The position numbers and the translations under genes are program-made. The notes under the pieces are model-generated. The model saw only the letters and a program-made list of their open reading frames with translations, did not search any database and was not told the origin of the DNA. A DNA stretch of 64,000 bases. Origin: Avena insularis. Lineage: Eukaryota; Streptophyta; Magnoliopsida; Poales; Poaceae. Below are positions 25,009-37,869 of the stretch, piece by piece. The stretch is from assembly GCA_023614405.1 (NCBI GenBank), contig CM042694.1, positions 484,399,791 to 484,463,790 on the forward strand, written 5' to 3'. The stretch's first letter is position 1. The number at the start of each line of letters is the position of its first letter.

Positions 25009-25287
25009 GTGCTGCAACGCCAGCACAAGCTCCATCGCAGCCTTGAGCAGAGGACATTCGTAGGATGGGTGGAAGAAGAAAAGATCACATCTAGGCGCAA
25101 AGACATGGATTGGAGCATCGAGGAGGAAGTGAAGGGCATGTTAGCAGGCATGAAAGGACAAGGGCTGATACCTCCAGTTCTAAACCTCAGTTCCTGCCCT
25201 GCAGCAGTGGAAGCTCTACGGGGCACTGATGAGTTTTGCGATAAGTACCGAGTCCTGAGGAGAAAGGTGGATATACTACAAGAATAG
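25009..25287 (+). other. Open frame of unknown origin in element C
   Basis: A 92-codon frame, also open some codons upstream to a TAG at 24991 but without an ATG start. The product would be hydrophilic with many charged residues (VEEEKITSRRKDMDW, KYRVLRRKVDILQE). Its position downstream of the promoter-like block is suggestive. No family is recognised, and it may be a fragment of a host exon or of the lost pol. Confidence 0.35.
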
Positions 25288-27238
25288 AATAACAGGCTTC
25301 ACAAGATCCTGGAAGATTTTCTCACTCCGATCGAGAGAACACCACCACCACCGAAGGATTAATTCTTCATCAGGTTTTGGCATCCCCTTGGTTTGTTCCA
25401 AGCTTGGGGGAGTGCCGCGGTATCACATCTTTTATCTTTTATCTTTTTACCTTTTTAAGTTGAGTCATATCATGAATAGAGAAGTTATCATATAGGATGG
25501 TTTGCATTTGTGGAAGTATCTCCCCTCTCGTTAGTTATCCATGTATCCCTTGGTGTGAGTTGCCGTTATGAAATATTAATGAGAAGTTCTATCATTTACT
25601 TTTTGCATATCTTATTTTAGTTTGCAATTTCTGTTATATGATTGATCTTGTTGTTAGTATTGGTATCACTTTGGGATCATTAAGTAAATTTAGTTGGTTT
25701 TGGCAAACCTGGCTCTGGTCAGTAGCAACACTATTTGAGAATTGAATGAAAAAGATAAAAGAACTTTTAAGAAATATAATTTCATCATCTTTCTTTCTTG
25801 ATTGGCTCATAAGCTTAGTATTCTCTAGTTAATATCTTTTGTTCTTCCAAGGAAGATTGCATGTTTGTTTTTATCACATGTATGTTTGTTTGTTTCCTTC
25901 AACTCTTGTACTTGCTACCCAGCCTTGCTAGCCAAAAACCTGTACTGAGAGGGAATGCGTCTCGTGCATCCAGTCCTTAAACCAAAACCTATGCAATTTG
26001 TGTCCACCATACCTACCTATTAGCATTATTGCTATTCCAAGTAAATTCATGTTTTTATCTAACTTCCGAATTAAACTTGTTATGTGAAAATTAGTGATTA
26101 AAGTTCTCACAAACTTGATGGCACACTTTACTTTCTTGCACTTAATAAACTTGAACCATTGTGCCCATCTATGTTGCGTATATGCTTGCGCTATAAGTTG
26201 TGAATGAGCAAAACCATGTTACCATGGGGAACGCTTTCAACATTGCACTTATTTAGGTGATATCATGTTGTTTTGCTTATGGATCCTGGTGGCGTGAAAT
26301 AAAAGGGGAGCTTGTAAGCTCATGGAGTTTGTATATGTGTTAGAGAAACGCCTGGACGGCTAGCCTAAGACATGCCTAATCATGGTGGAAACTTGCAGCA
26401 TAACCATAGTGAGAAATCTGTGAAGCATCCTCAATAAAAATCTATGCAAATAGCAAATAAAAAGATCACTGGGATGCTCATTGTCTGTTGCCTTGTCATT
26501 TTGATATGGGATAGCTCATGTATCATGGAGCAAGGGGTACCCCGTTGGTAGTTCTCCATGATACACATGTATTTACAATGACAAGAACTTACTCATGACT
26601 AAAGTTGAGTAGCATGTGGTCTGGTACTCGTAAGCACGGGGCATGAGATTTTCAACTTATAACTTGTCAAGCATATCCTCATATTGGTTCACTTTAACCT
26701 TAATCACCTCAAGATGCTTATGATAGGGGCAATGAGAGCTGAAAGCTAGTAAGTACCATAATTTTTGGAAGCTCTTTATGAAACTTGAAATCCCTGCTTC
26801 CCTCTGCGAAGGGCCTATCTTTTACTTTTTAGTTGAGTCAGTAAACCTATTCCTTTCTATCTCAAGCAAGTATTTGAGTTGTTGTGTTTCATTCATTCAT
26901 ATGATGAGTTATTCAATCATGTTTCTTATGTTCTTTGTTTTGCACACTTCTCTTATCTTAGTGGATATTACTTTGAACTCCTGCAACTTGTTAACCGTTC
27001 TTTGACCAAGAACAAAGTTTGCCATTACCAATTATGATTTACTTTGTGTATCTTTATTGTTCTTCCTTTACTTATTGCAAGTTAAGTTATATAATAGTGA
27101 GTTGTCTTATATTATGATTTATGTATTGATGAATGTGATGCGTCTTGTCTGTATTCTTTTATCGACACTTCACTCCATAAACCTGAGGTCATGTTTATTG
27201 AGCTCAGTTTTCGCTTGGGGACAAGCGAAGTCTAAGAT
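25288..27238 (+). other. Element C 3' non-coding region
   Basis: About 2 kb without credible coding capacity. It includes CAAGCTTGGGGGAGTG near 25398, a phrase usual in grass non-autonomous gypsy elements, and a perfect stem-loop at 26492-26585. Confidence 0.65.
26492..26585. repeat. Two-tier inverted repeat in element C
   Basis: Outer arms CTTGTCATT and AATGACAAG, and inner arms TGTATCATGGAG (26519-26530) and CTCCATGATACA (26554-26565), are perfect complements. The loop holds the palindrome GGGTACCCC. In RNA this would fold as a long hairpin; packaging or dimer formation is possible but only inferred. Confidence 0.7.
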
Positions 27239-27239
27239 T

Positions 27240-27247
27240 GGGGGGAG
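27240..27247 (+). other. Element C polypurine tract
   Basis: A run of G followed by AG directly before the 3' LTR start TGATACGTCC at 27249. Confidence 0.85.
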
Positions 27248-27248
27248 T

Positions 27249-28748
27249 TGATACGTCCATTTTGCATCACTATTCTATATCATAATTTACTGTTATTCAT
27301 TGATATACTTCATATTAAGAGATGATACTTATGTTATTTCATCTGTTTTTGCATGGTTGATGACTTTTGGAGGATGGACCGCTGAAGTCAGGATTCTGAT
27401 AGAAAAGGCACTGTTTAGAGGCAAAAATTGCGAAGATCAGAAAATCCCGGCAAATATATGGAAAATCCTATTTTCTAGAAGACGAAGGAAACCAGAAGGG
27501 GAGCGAAGATGGGCCACAGGGGACCCACACCACCCCTGGCGCGGGCCACCCTAGGCCGTGCCACCAGGTGGTGTGGCCACTCTGGCCCACCTCTGGCTCT
27601 ACCCTTTGGCGTATATAATCCTCCCGAAACCCTAAGACTCAGGGAGCGACCACATAAAGATTCCGCTGCCTCTACAGGGCAGAAAACTGCAGAGAGAGAA
27701 AGAGCTCTCCGGCAGGCAGAAATCTGCCAGGGAAATTCCTTCCCGGAGAGGGGAGATCGTCGCTATCAACACCACGATCAAGCTAGACTTCATTGGGATC
27801 ATCATCACCATCATCTCCACCAGCACCATCATCACCACTTCGTACCGCTGTAACAATTGGGTTGAATCTTGCATAGTTCTTAGGGGAAACTTTCCCGGTA
27901 TTGATTACTTGTTGTAGTTGATGCTATTGAGTGGAACCATTGAATTATTGTTATGTTTAGATTGTTACTTATCATTATTCCATCTCTGATCTTGATCCAT
28001 ATGATGTCCCGTGAGTAGTTCGTTTAGTTCTTGAGGACATGGTAGAAGTCATGTTGTTAGTAGTGGAATTTTGTTGAGAAAGATTCAATAATTTGTTATT
28101 TAAGTTGTGGTGTTATTCTTCTAGTGGTGTCATGTGAATGTCGACTACATGACACTTCACCTTTATGTGCCTAGGGGAATGCATTGTGTATTTGGCTACT
28201 AATCATAGGGGTTGCCGGAGTGATAGAAACCTGAACCCCCGTTAGGAAACCTTTGCACAAGGGAGTGTAGGATCTCAGAGTTTAAGGCTGTGGTTAGGTT
28301 TTTATCTTAATTACTTTCTTGTAGTTGCGGATGCTTGGAAGGGGTATAATCACAAGTATGTATTAGTCCTAGGAAGGTCAGTACATTAGCAAAGGTTCAC
28401 CCACACAACACTTATCAAACTAAAGAAGATTAATCAACTAAATGAAGCGAACGCACTTGACGATATTCCCATGTGTCCTCGAGAATGTTTGGTCATCTTA
28501 AGTAATACAACCGGCTTGTCCTTTGCTAAAGAAAGGATTGGGCCACTTGCTGCAATTGTTATTATTGTCTTTCATTTACTCGTACTTTATTTATCTGTGT
28601 TATCAGAAACCCCTAAAAATCTATTTGCTATGTATTTACAGAGAATTCCTGCTCCAAGCCACTCGTCGACACCTTCTGCTCCTCGTTGGGTTCGACACTC
28701 TTACTTATCGAAAATACTGCGATACACCCCTATACTTGTGGGTCATCA
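27249..28748 (+). repeat. Element C 3' LTR
   Basis: It matches 20894-22407 with scattered substitutions and a 12-bp deletion in the ATC/CAC stretch. Hairpin at 27511-27588; TATA box at 27612-27618. It ends GGGTCATCA and is followed by ATCAT. Confidence 0.95.
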
Positions 28749-28753
28749 ATCAT

Positions 28754-28912
28754 GATTAAAGAGCTAATCTCACCATGACGACTCTTCTTCTTAGCTTACA
28801 ATTAATGATTATTAACAAAATTCTACTCCATCACATGGAATTCTCAAGTGAATGCCACATGATTTATTTCAAGTTATATATATACATACTCTAATGGTCT
28901 ACCCTGTAAAGT
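28754..28912 (-). mobile_element. Element B interior, second piece
   Basis: A 159-bp fragment lies between the right duplication of C and the left duplication of D (AAAGT, 28908-28912). It has no coding content. Confidence 0.6.
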
Positions 28913-30359
28913 TGTGGCATCCTGCAGAAACCACTACTAGGTGTGTTTTTGTGCATTGCATCATCATGACTGCATGCTCATGTCATCATGCCATATTGCA
29001 TTTGAGCATCGTCATGTCATCATGCATTTCTTTGTCTAAAACTATTTTCTAAAAGCCTAGTTTTGTTTTCTAAAATATCCCCGTCTTTATTCAAATCAAA
29101 ACTCTAGTCTTTCTCGAGTCTTTTATTTGTCTAAAAACTATTTACAAAAGTCTATTTTTAAATTAAAATAAAATTTTATATTATTTTGGGAGGCAGCCAG
29201 CCAGGCCCGAAAGCCCGGCCGGCCACCTCCAAACCCTAACAAACACGACCCAGTTAAACCAGACCAAAACCCTAACCACCTACCCCTTTTTCCTCCCTCC
29301 TCTCTCCTTTTAGCCACCACGCTTTTTCGCGCCTCCACGCCTCTCTTTCCGCCAGCCTTCCACCTCAGCCCGTCGGCCACCTCATTCCCACCACTCCCTA
29401 ATCGCCACCTCACCGCCGCCCACACGACCTGCCCCATCCACCTGATCCACACCCGCACGCAACACACAACACAACGCACGACACACACACGTCCCCAACC
29501 ACCTGGGCGCACTCCCCTGCCCACTCCCGCGCCCGGCCCCACCACCATCTCCCGCTCCCCCCGATGGAATCCCACACTGCCCCGCTCTCTGCCCCGCCTC
29601 CCCACCAACCCCGACCCCGCGTGTACCTTCCTCCGCCTCCTCCGCGCATCCCCGATGCCCTCTGAAGCTCCGCCTGTTGCGGGACCCCGCGCCGCTGCGC
29701 CTCATGGCCACCTCCTCATCGACCGCCAACCGCCGCCGTCTGCGTCTCTCCCCGCCTCGACCTCACCGGAGACCAGCGGCCACCACGCCGAGTAGCTCGC
29801 CACCATCCAGGTGCCCCGCCGCCCCGTCTATTCCACCTCGCCGGTCGTCCCTGCGTCCTCCTCCTCCTGCGGATCCCGCCTTCGGTGCTCCTCCACCCTG
29901 CCGCCACCGGCCCGGCCCCGGCCGCCCCTGGTGCCCCTCCGCGTGACCCCGCGCCCAGGGACCCCTCCGGCCGCGCGCGCCCTTCCTCATTGTGGGCCCC
30001 GCTTCCTTGTCGACCGCCGACCGCCCGAGCCGTCCCCGTTCGCTTTAGGCCTGCTGCTCCGCCCGCCAAGAATGCTGGCCAGCCCAAGGCGCCGCCTGTG
30101 TCGCCCCCGAGGTTCTCCGCCGGCTTCACTGCTCCGGCCGCAGCCACATCCCCCACCAGGGACGCCGCCCCACGTCAAGCTGCAACTCTCCCTATCCTCC
30201 TTTTGCTCGCGTTTGCCTGTTGTATGTGCCCTGCTTACTTGTGTGTTGGGGCTAGCGAGGAGATGGCATGGATGTTTGATGTTGCCTTTTTCCGTGTTGG
30301 TGAGGTGTGGATACGGGTGTGTCCCTGATGAGATGACAAACATGCTATCTCCGCTTCGG

Positions 30360-30905
30360 TATCGGAAAGATCTGCTGCACATATTCAACAATCCAAAGAT
30401 GGTCCACATAGAACGCGATAACGCTGGATCAACAAGATCTCCTTCACGGACACCCGAAGCCGAGAACCCCGACAAGATCGACCTCACGATGACAAGATCT
30501 TCCCGGACCCGAAGACCCCGAGTCCTTCGTCATGGATCTGATTGAAGCGACCCCGAAGATCGAACCCAGGAACACCAAGCTCTCCTTCCCGTTTTCGAAG
30601 ACCGATCCGGGACGCCAAGATCTACTGCCCGAACGCCATGACCTTCACGGATCCGATGCCCGAGAACCCAGAACGACAAGCGCTTCATCTCGGATATGCC
30701 AAGTACTTCACCCCGGATGCTAAGACCGACTCGATGGCGCGGACCCGACAAGATCTTCGCGACGACAAGATTGACACCTACCCGAGCGAATCCGATGCGC
30801 CCCCGACGCTAAACCAAGTCCTTCTTCCCGGAACGCCAAGCTCTCCTTCCGTTGTCCGAGACCGATCCCGTCGAACCGAACCCCCGGACCCAAGATCTTC
30901 CGAAC
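30360..30905 (+). repeat. Degenerate minisatellite in solo LTR D
   Basis: The block repeats phrases built on AAGATCT(T/C)C, CCGA(A/C)GACC and ACGCCAAG with irregular spacing of some 35-40 bp. No unit is exact. It resembles a decayed tandem array inside the GC-rich block. Confidence 0.5.
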
Positions 30906-32079
30906 CCATATGTGTGAACCTTCTCCGAGCCCCTATTTTATAAATGCTATATATAAAACCTGTTGCATATTAATTGTTCAGCTCGCATGCATATCATAAC
31001 CTTGCTGGATCTTCTGCCGCAGTGTTAAATAATGCATCCGCTGTTTCTTCTAGTGTTTGCTTCTTCGCGGATTAGGCGGATGAGTTGATGAGAGTATCGA
31101 CAAATTCTCCGGATATGATCATTCGACAGTGTTTCCCAGGTGAGCATCTCCCTCCCTTCTACCTATTTTGCATTTATAGTCTTTATTTCCTCATGTTGAT
31201 CTATTGCTATCCGTGTCGTGATGCTTTAGTTTTCGAACACCAGTTATATCCTGTGTAGCCTCTATATTTCATTGGACTCCTCCTATTACCTGTGTTTGGT
31301 AGATAGTTGGCCTTACGAGTCTAGTTGCTTGCTCAGGTGTGATCTCGTGTTGTCAAGTACCACAGTTGTTGGAAGGTTGGCAGATGCTTAATGGCGGAGA
31401 TGCTTAATGGTGGAGATGAACATGACTTAAAATACAACTATTAAAATGCTAGATATAACTAATGTAGAGGCATCGGTTGGCAATAGATGTTATTTGGTTC
31501 TTCCACGCCCACTTGTGTCCCGTAGGACCCCGAGTACTTGATACCTATTCCTTGATTTTTCGCACTATCCACATCCGGGAGGCCTTATGGACCCCCCTGA
31601 GCCAGAGCTTGATTCATTTCTATTTCTTGGGGCCACAAACTAGTCTGGGGTTTTATTACTATCCTGTACTTATGCCATGCTTTACTGCTTTATTTACGAT
31701 TGTATGGAGCACCTGTACTGTTTAGGATCGAGACACGTTTTCGCTGTATCAATAAGACCAGTCACACTTTCGGGTTCCCAGTCATTTACAACCGTCCACA
31801 CAAACCCTGGGTCCGTTCTGGAGCCAGCCAACTTTGTTGCGGGTAGCTTAGTGGGGTGGCCCCCTGAAATATTTTATGAATCCTGTGATCGCTTTGTCGT
31901 GAATGCCTTGTTGGGTTTTGAGTTGGATTTTTTCGAGGTTGATCGAGTGTGTGTTGCTATTTGTGCACCCCTGCAAGGTAAAACTTTCTGAAAGCCGTGT
32001 CCGCGGTTATGGACGACTTGGAGCATAGTATCTCGATCATAGACAAGCATAACTAAAGTAGTGCTATAAATTTGACTTA

Positions 32080-32410
32080 ATATGTGACTAGTAATTAGAT
32101 TCAAGTATAACGGAATGGATTTTAAAAATGCCAACAGCTGGTGGATCTGGGTTGTTTCGTGTTCTGATATATCTGCCTAGTAAGTATTGCAACTCCAATG
32201 GAATGTGATAAAAGTGCCAACAACTGCTGGGTTTTAGGACTCCTCGGGACAATTTGTATCTGACTAGTAAATGTTCCAAGTACAACGGAATGGTTAATTA
32301 AACTGCCCACTACTTATGCTTCAGGATGACTCATGCTACCTATATCTGATTAGTAATTGCTGCCACTATAACGGAATGAGTAAAATTGCTAACTATGTGA
32401 GTTACTTGGT
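32080..32410 (+). repeat. Four ~82-bp degenerate tandem units in solo LTR D
   Basis: Four units share GACTAGTAA, then CAAGTATAACGGAATGG, then AATGCCAAC in that order, starting near 32082, 32166, 32250 and 32335. They lie just downstream of the CCGCGG motif. Confidence 0.65.
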
Positions 32411-33043
32411 CTGACTTCCTCGTTTGGTCTCGAGGGGGAATACCAGGATGGGTATGTTTGGTGTTACTATCAGGTTGGATCCGAATAGGTCTTTCTTACC
32501 CCTCTCTGATAACCGCCAGTTGTCTCGAGTCTCTATAGGTTGTTTAGTGCCGCTGCACTGCCGCTTCAGCCCACCATACCTATGTAGGCGAGAGCCGCCG
32601 AATTCTAGCCTCGCCATGTTATGGCCTCAGTACTGACGCTCCTCTTTTCCCTTTGCCCTTTGTCGTCACCCCTTTTGTTTTAGCAGGTTTGAGATCGACG
32701 TCGTTAGCAGGGTTACCCTTCCGGCTTGGCCAAGGCAGGGTTATGGACGCCATTGGTTATTCTTTAGGGCTCTTAGCCCAATTTGCATCTTATCTTTCGG
32801 ATCGTATCGGACCTTTTCCAGGTGCTTTGGATCTTTGTATTGTATATCTGTATCCTTGACTCTTGGAGTCATGTTGTATATATATCTGTTCTATGGGTCC
32901 CATCAAGGACTGTTGTGTAATGGTATTACTTCGTTTTCCACCCGCACGAAAGTGCCTGGTGGGCGTCCTTGAATCGTTTCTATGCAGGTTTGGCGAAAAG
33001 GGCTAAAACTTGCATAGGGCCGATTTGAGGGTGTTACAAAAGT

Positions 33044-33421
33044 ATAGTGGTATCAACTAGTGGTAAGATTATGCTGCTTCACATGGATTCTAAATATAGA
33101 CTCCATCACTAATACTACTCCACATGATATACTAATCCTGGTCATAATCTTCTTTGATACTTTAACTTACTTAAGATATCTTAGTGGTGTTATACATATT
33201 TAGAGCTACACTAACATAGCTTATATCTAGATAAGACATATAACTAATCCATAAGAAAGATGATAAGAACATCCAACTTAAGTGTGACAAGGTTTATCCT
33301 CAAGTGGATATCCATCACAAGTCTTGGTTCAGATAAGATGGCTCCTATAGTCACTATCCAACCTACAATCTTCCTAAAAGGGTTTTAATTCTAAGGTCAA
33401 AGCATATGCTCCGATACTAGC
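33044..33421 (-). mobile_element. Element B interior, third piece, with primer site
   Basis: This is the 5' end of B's interior on the minus strand. The primer site is at 33408-33419: GCTCCGATACTA, read on the minus strand as TAGTATCGGAGC, matching the tRNA-Met site TGGTATCAGAGC at 10 of 12 bases. LTR B begins right after it (TGCGGTGACC, 33422). Confidence 0.65.
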
Positions 33422-36400
33422 TGCGGTGACCCAGCATACCACTGCATGATGTAGTACACTATAGTCATTGACATAACACCAATGAAACACCGTTCACTAG
33501 TATTATATCCCTTAGAGTGGTACAACAAAAACACAGCAGGTCCAAGACATGACTATAGATTACAACTCGACTCTTTACACAAGATCCAAAGAACACTCTA
33601 GGTTAAAGAGAGATAAAGAAACTTCTTACAAAGAAGAATCAGAAATAATAACTCAGAACTACTTGGCTAATAAGACTAGCATCTAAACTATCTGGCTAGA
33701 AAATGTTGCTAGTGCAATGCTCTACAAAAGTAGGTTTTATAGCTAGATAATCTACTCCTAGCTAATCAGGAATTTCATCTTCACTTTGGTTGAGGTATAT
33801 TCCGACTTTGTTGACTTTATTGAAGGACTTGAGCTGCTGATGATGGTTTCTTGAGCATAAGTTGATGTTGATGTCGTCTTCAACGGCTTAGAACCTAGCA
33901 AGGGTTAAGAAGGTATGGTTGGGTATGAGCGTACTCAGCAAGTTCACTAAAAAGGAGTGTTTGATGCACTATCTACAGCCACAGACCATAGGTCGTAGGC
34001 AATGCAGGTTTTCATAAACATTTCTTCAAAGGTTGATTTTATTCTGAAAACTATGTCCGATAGCCTTCACAGGTTGACCAGAACCTTCATGGGGTTCCTT
34101 TCCTGCCATGTTTGTAGCTCCTTCCCAGAACAGGGAGTAACATGTCACAATTCTTACACTCTGCAGAGGTGCGTCACTTTTCCCATGAGAGACCTTAGCT
34201 TTGTTGCACATCCGAGTTGCATTCTCGTCCACACTTCCTTGGTGTGGGGCCTAGTCTAAGATCCAACCCAATCACTGCCCCCTTCGTGACCCCACATGTC
34301 CCCTTGGTGTATGCCATGCCCACATATTGAATTACAACAATGGTTAGTATAGACCGTTAGATGCCAGAACTATCGCGGGACGTTGAGGGTTCCCACCCAT
34401 ATGCTGCATATCCTCTACGAATTACCAATAAATGCACGCTACGAGGATAACAACCACGACCTGGCCATCTGGATGCATGCGAGAGGAAGAACATAGAGCT
34501 GACTTCTCCGTCCCATTCCTAATCTCATGGTTAACGTGTAATATACGGCGCTCGAATCACTGGCGACATTGGTTGTTAAGTCCTAGATATTATGTTCCTT
34601 TACCACTAAAACTGTATCAATAGATTATTACCTCTTGGTAAATAATCCATAATCATATTATTATGAAAATAGTGTTTTCTGACCTTTTGGAAATATAGGT
34701 GATGACAACATTTGAGTTACAAGCATTTGATAGAAAATAATCAAAGGACATGAGCAAGTTGTGAACTTGCCTTTTGTGATTGCAATATTATGCACTCACG
34801 GTCTTCAAGACAATAGAAGATCCAAATTCTGAAAGTAGCATCATTGGTCCGGTAAGGATGAATGTTTAAAGAACAAGATGCAATTATGCATAATTAATGT
34901 AATGCAAGTTTGAGAACGTGAATTCCCGGAATAATTGTATCTGATCTAGGGATTGAAAACTTGTGATGAATTCTTGGGAATGTGTTGCACTTTTATACCA
35001 ATTTCACACTTGTGCTTCTTATTAAGGCTTGTGAGAGTGTGTGTGAAACAATAGGTAAATACAGTAAGTAGCATACAATACTAAAGCACTCAAATGGGGC
35101 ATGGTATCTAAAAGATTTCTTAAGCCAGATTATTAATCCATTAGAGCCTTTATAGAAATGCTTAAGGATTACTTTTAATGTTTCCTAAAAGAATAACTTT
35201 TAAAGAAACTCATACTTAACTAAACAAAAGCATTTAAACTATAAGTTAACACTCGTAGGCTTTCGTTCTAGTTATAAGTCTCAAAGAAGGAAGAATTACT
35301 TCATTTGAATAAGGACCACACTAGTAGTAGAGACTTATCTATCTTGGTCATTATATGGTATTATAATTTATTCACTTTATAATGTTTCTTTCAGGTTAAT
35401 TAAGAGTAGTATTACTTTTAGTTGAGTAGTAGTTTCTTAACTTTATGATTGAATAGAACCATTTGTCTCCTTATAAATGAGTGGCTATGATTTGTAAACA
35501 AGGACATATTATTTAACTACCTATGAATTACCTTTAGTTTTTTAATATGTTTAGAAACTTGTGGTGAAATAATAGTAAAGGTTTTATAGTTGATAAAATC
35601 TTTTTAAGAAATGAAATACAATTACTTCGAATGATGTTCTTAGTAATTACATCTTAATATGGTTAGACCTATGTTAACTTCACTTAAACATTAACGGAAC
35701 TTGTTATTCACTTTTAGACTTTGAACAATCAATGTTAAAGGTGAAGTAAAGGTTTAGGTATTTTTAATCCATTAAGATATTAAGAAATCGTTTTAATCAA
35801 GACTTAATAAATATTTTCACTTATTTTACATCAAATGTGAAGAGTTATATTTTTAATGTGTAGATTTTATTTTTGTGATAGTTTTGGTATATTATAAGTA
35901 TCTATTCTGTACTATTAAACGGCTTACGAATCTTGATGGTTGGTACGTCCTATATCAGTTCACCCCTAGGTGTGGCGCTATTTACAATCAAAGTGCCACC
36001 GCAAGCTATTATGCCGAACCGTTTTTTCTTAGTTTTTTCTGGAGACCAAACATATCCTCCTCCTTTCATCTACCTCGCGCAAGGGACAACCACGGCACTG
36101 ATTTCCCTCCACCCCAGCGGCCATCCCCATCCATGAACCGGACCGGCAGTGAGTTCCCCGAAGCCATGAACCTCGTCTCTGAGCTCCCCGACCGCGCCAT
36201 ACTCTGAAGTGTCGAAGAGCTCGACCGCGAACCCCTCAACCCCATCCCCTGCCTGAGCGGCTCGGAAGAGTAGCTAGCGATGGCGAGCGTGCAGCGCGGG
36301 CTTGGCGAGGAGGTGACCTAGGGGAGGTCAGGGCCACGTCGGAGGGGTGATGTGGCGTGGCCCGAGAAGCAAAAGAGCGACGGCGGCCGTGCTTGCTGTG

Positions 36401-36847
36401 GATCCAGGCGGTGGCGGACGGAGCGACCCAATCATTGAAATTGATAGTCAAAACGGGTCACAGAAAAGAAGGGGATCCCGAAAGGAGGAAGGAATTGGAG
36501 AGGGAGCACCTTGGCCAACCTCACAGTCATCGGACTGGCGTGTAGATACTCATGTGAATAGAAAACGGCGACGGCTTGGAGCAGAGCTGGGCTTTCGCGT
36601 GGTTAAGGATGTGAGTCGTGGTTGAGAGCGTGGTCAATTTTAGCCAAAGCTTGCTTCCTCTGAATGACCGAGTTGATTTTGTGTGAAGTTCCAGCCTGCC
36701 CATGATCTGAAGAAAGAAGAATAGCTAGAGAGGTAATGTGACGATAAGAAACGTGTGGTGAAAATTTAGCCTGGCTAAGCATAGCTAATAAACAAAACAC
36801 GTCACGTCACTTGATTTTTGGGTAAACGAAAATTGATTAAGCTTGTA

Positions 36848-37000
36848 CTCCCTCCGTCCCAATAAATTCAGAATCATATGACGTTCTTTATTAAGTCTTT
36901 AGGGGATTAAATTTTTTTTAGAAATCAACATGAAAATTCAGGCGACTGTGATCATAATTACCTAATAATGTTTGCAATTAGTGATTTAACATGGGCACAA
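36848..37000 (+). mobile_element. Stowaway-like MITE relic
   Basis: CTCCCTCCGTCCC after TA is the terminal inverted repeat typical of grass Stowaway elements. The opposite terminal repeat was not found nearby, so the right limit is approximate and the copy is truncated or decayed. Confidence 0.5.
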
Positions 37001-37176
37001 ACGATTAAAAAAACACCAACTATGATATGCATTTACATCACTCACAATATTTTGTTTCAAAGGGAACGTACCTAAACCTATTTGCATTTAGACCAAGACA
37101 ACAATGATGTTTTTCTTCATTTTACAAAATAAGATATCTGATGCTTGTCATGAGACTGTCAAATACTAATGCCATA

Positions 37177-37869
37177 GTGCGTCACCATCAACGCAAAGAA
37201 TTACCGGAAGAACCGAACCAGTATGTACGAGAGCTCTCCAGGAAGTGGCGGCGGCAAACCCATCTAGGGTTCCTTCCCTCCGCCGGCGACGCCACCGGTC
37301 CGTCATGTCTCCGACGGCTTTAGGGGCTAGGTCCTTGGAGGCGTGGCGGACCACGGCCGCCTCTTGCCGGTGGGATGTTTCGTGTTTTTTAGACTATTTT
37401 TAGTGTCTTCTTCAGGATGTTAAGGAGGCGGGTTATGTCCTGGGGTCAGAATAATGTCCTTCCCGCCATATCCTCGCTTTGGTGGTGCATCTAGCATCAT
37501 CGGAGGGCGCGTTGAGTCATGTGTCCGTTGTGTTCCTTAGGATCCGTTCGTTTTTCGTACGTGTGTTTTGAGATCAGTCTCTTCCGATCTACGTTTTCCA
37601 TCTTCAGCTATGGTTGTTGCTCTGGTGTGCTGGTCCTTTGGGGCCATAGCACGACGACTACCAGTCTGTCTACTACAACAAGCTTTACTACGACAAGCTT
37701 TGCCTGGCTCTGGTGATGGAGGGGCGAGGACGGCGGCGTGTCTTCGGCCTGTGCCAGTGTTTGTAGTTGTCGCTAGGTGGTCCAATGACTTATTTGTAAT
37801 TTTTATTACTTTTGGAACTCGTTGTACTGTTGTTGATGATTATTAATAGACCGGTGAAATTTCGCAAAA
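37177..37869 (+). mobile_element. Poly(A)-ended non-LTR retroposon (693 bp) inside the Helitron
   Basis: A perfect 16-bp direct repeat AAATACTAATGCCATA (37161-37176 and 37870-37885) flanks a segment that ends in CAAAAA. This is the signature of L1-type target-primed insertion. The start is GC-rich (CTAGGGTTCCTTCCCTCCGCCGG), like the 5' end of plant LINEs, but no ORF1 or RT is present. It may be an internally deleted LINE, a SINE or a processed transcript. Confidence 0.8.

Larger units (their letters stand above)
20894..28748 (+). mobile_element. Element C: non-autonomous Ty3/gypsy retrotransposon
   Basis: A complete insertion with 5-bp duplications ATCAT, LTRs of 1514 and 1500 bp (TGATAC...GGCTCATCA and GGGTCATCA ends), a primer site, a broken gag and a polypurine tract. 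The 4.8-kb interior has no recognisable reverse transcriptase or integrase, so movement would depend on proteins from a relative. The LTR start and primer-site style recall large non-autonomous gypsy families common in Triticeae and related grasses; the family name is not assigned. It is inserted in the interior of element B. Confidence 0.93.
28913..33038 (+). repeat. Element D: solo LTR of a gypsy-type element (4126 bp)
   Basis: It begins TGTGGCATCC and ends GGGTGTTACA, flanked by AAAGT at 28908-28912 and 33039-33043. No primer site, polypurine tract or gag-pol is inside, so this is a single LTR left by recombination between two. Its ends and the shared CCGCGG motif (31995-32015) resemble the LTRs of A and put it in plus orientation. 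The GC-rich block (29170-30920) gives long chance open frames (for example 29811-30545, 244 codons) that have no protein features. A possible TATA box is TATATATAAAA at 30948-30958. Confidence 0.88.

Noticed and set aside
29138..30545. Long overlapping open frames in the GC-rich part of solo LTR D (up to 244 codons)
   Set aside because: They overlap on both strands, are compositionally biased (P, R, S, A, G) and show no domain; GC-rich DNA lacks stops by chance.
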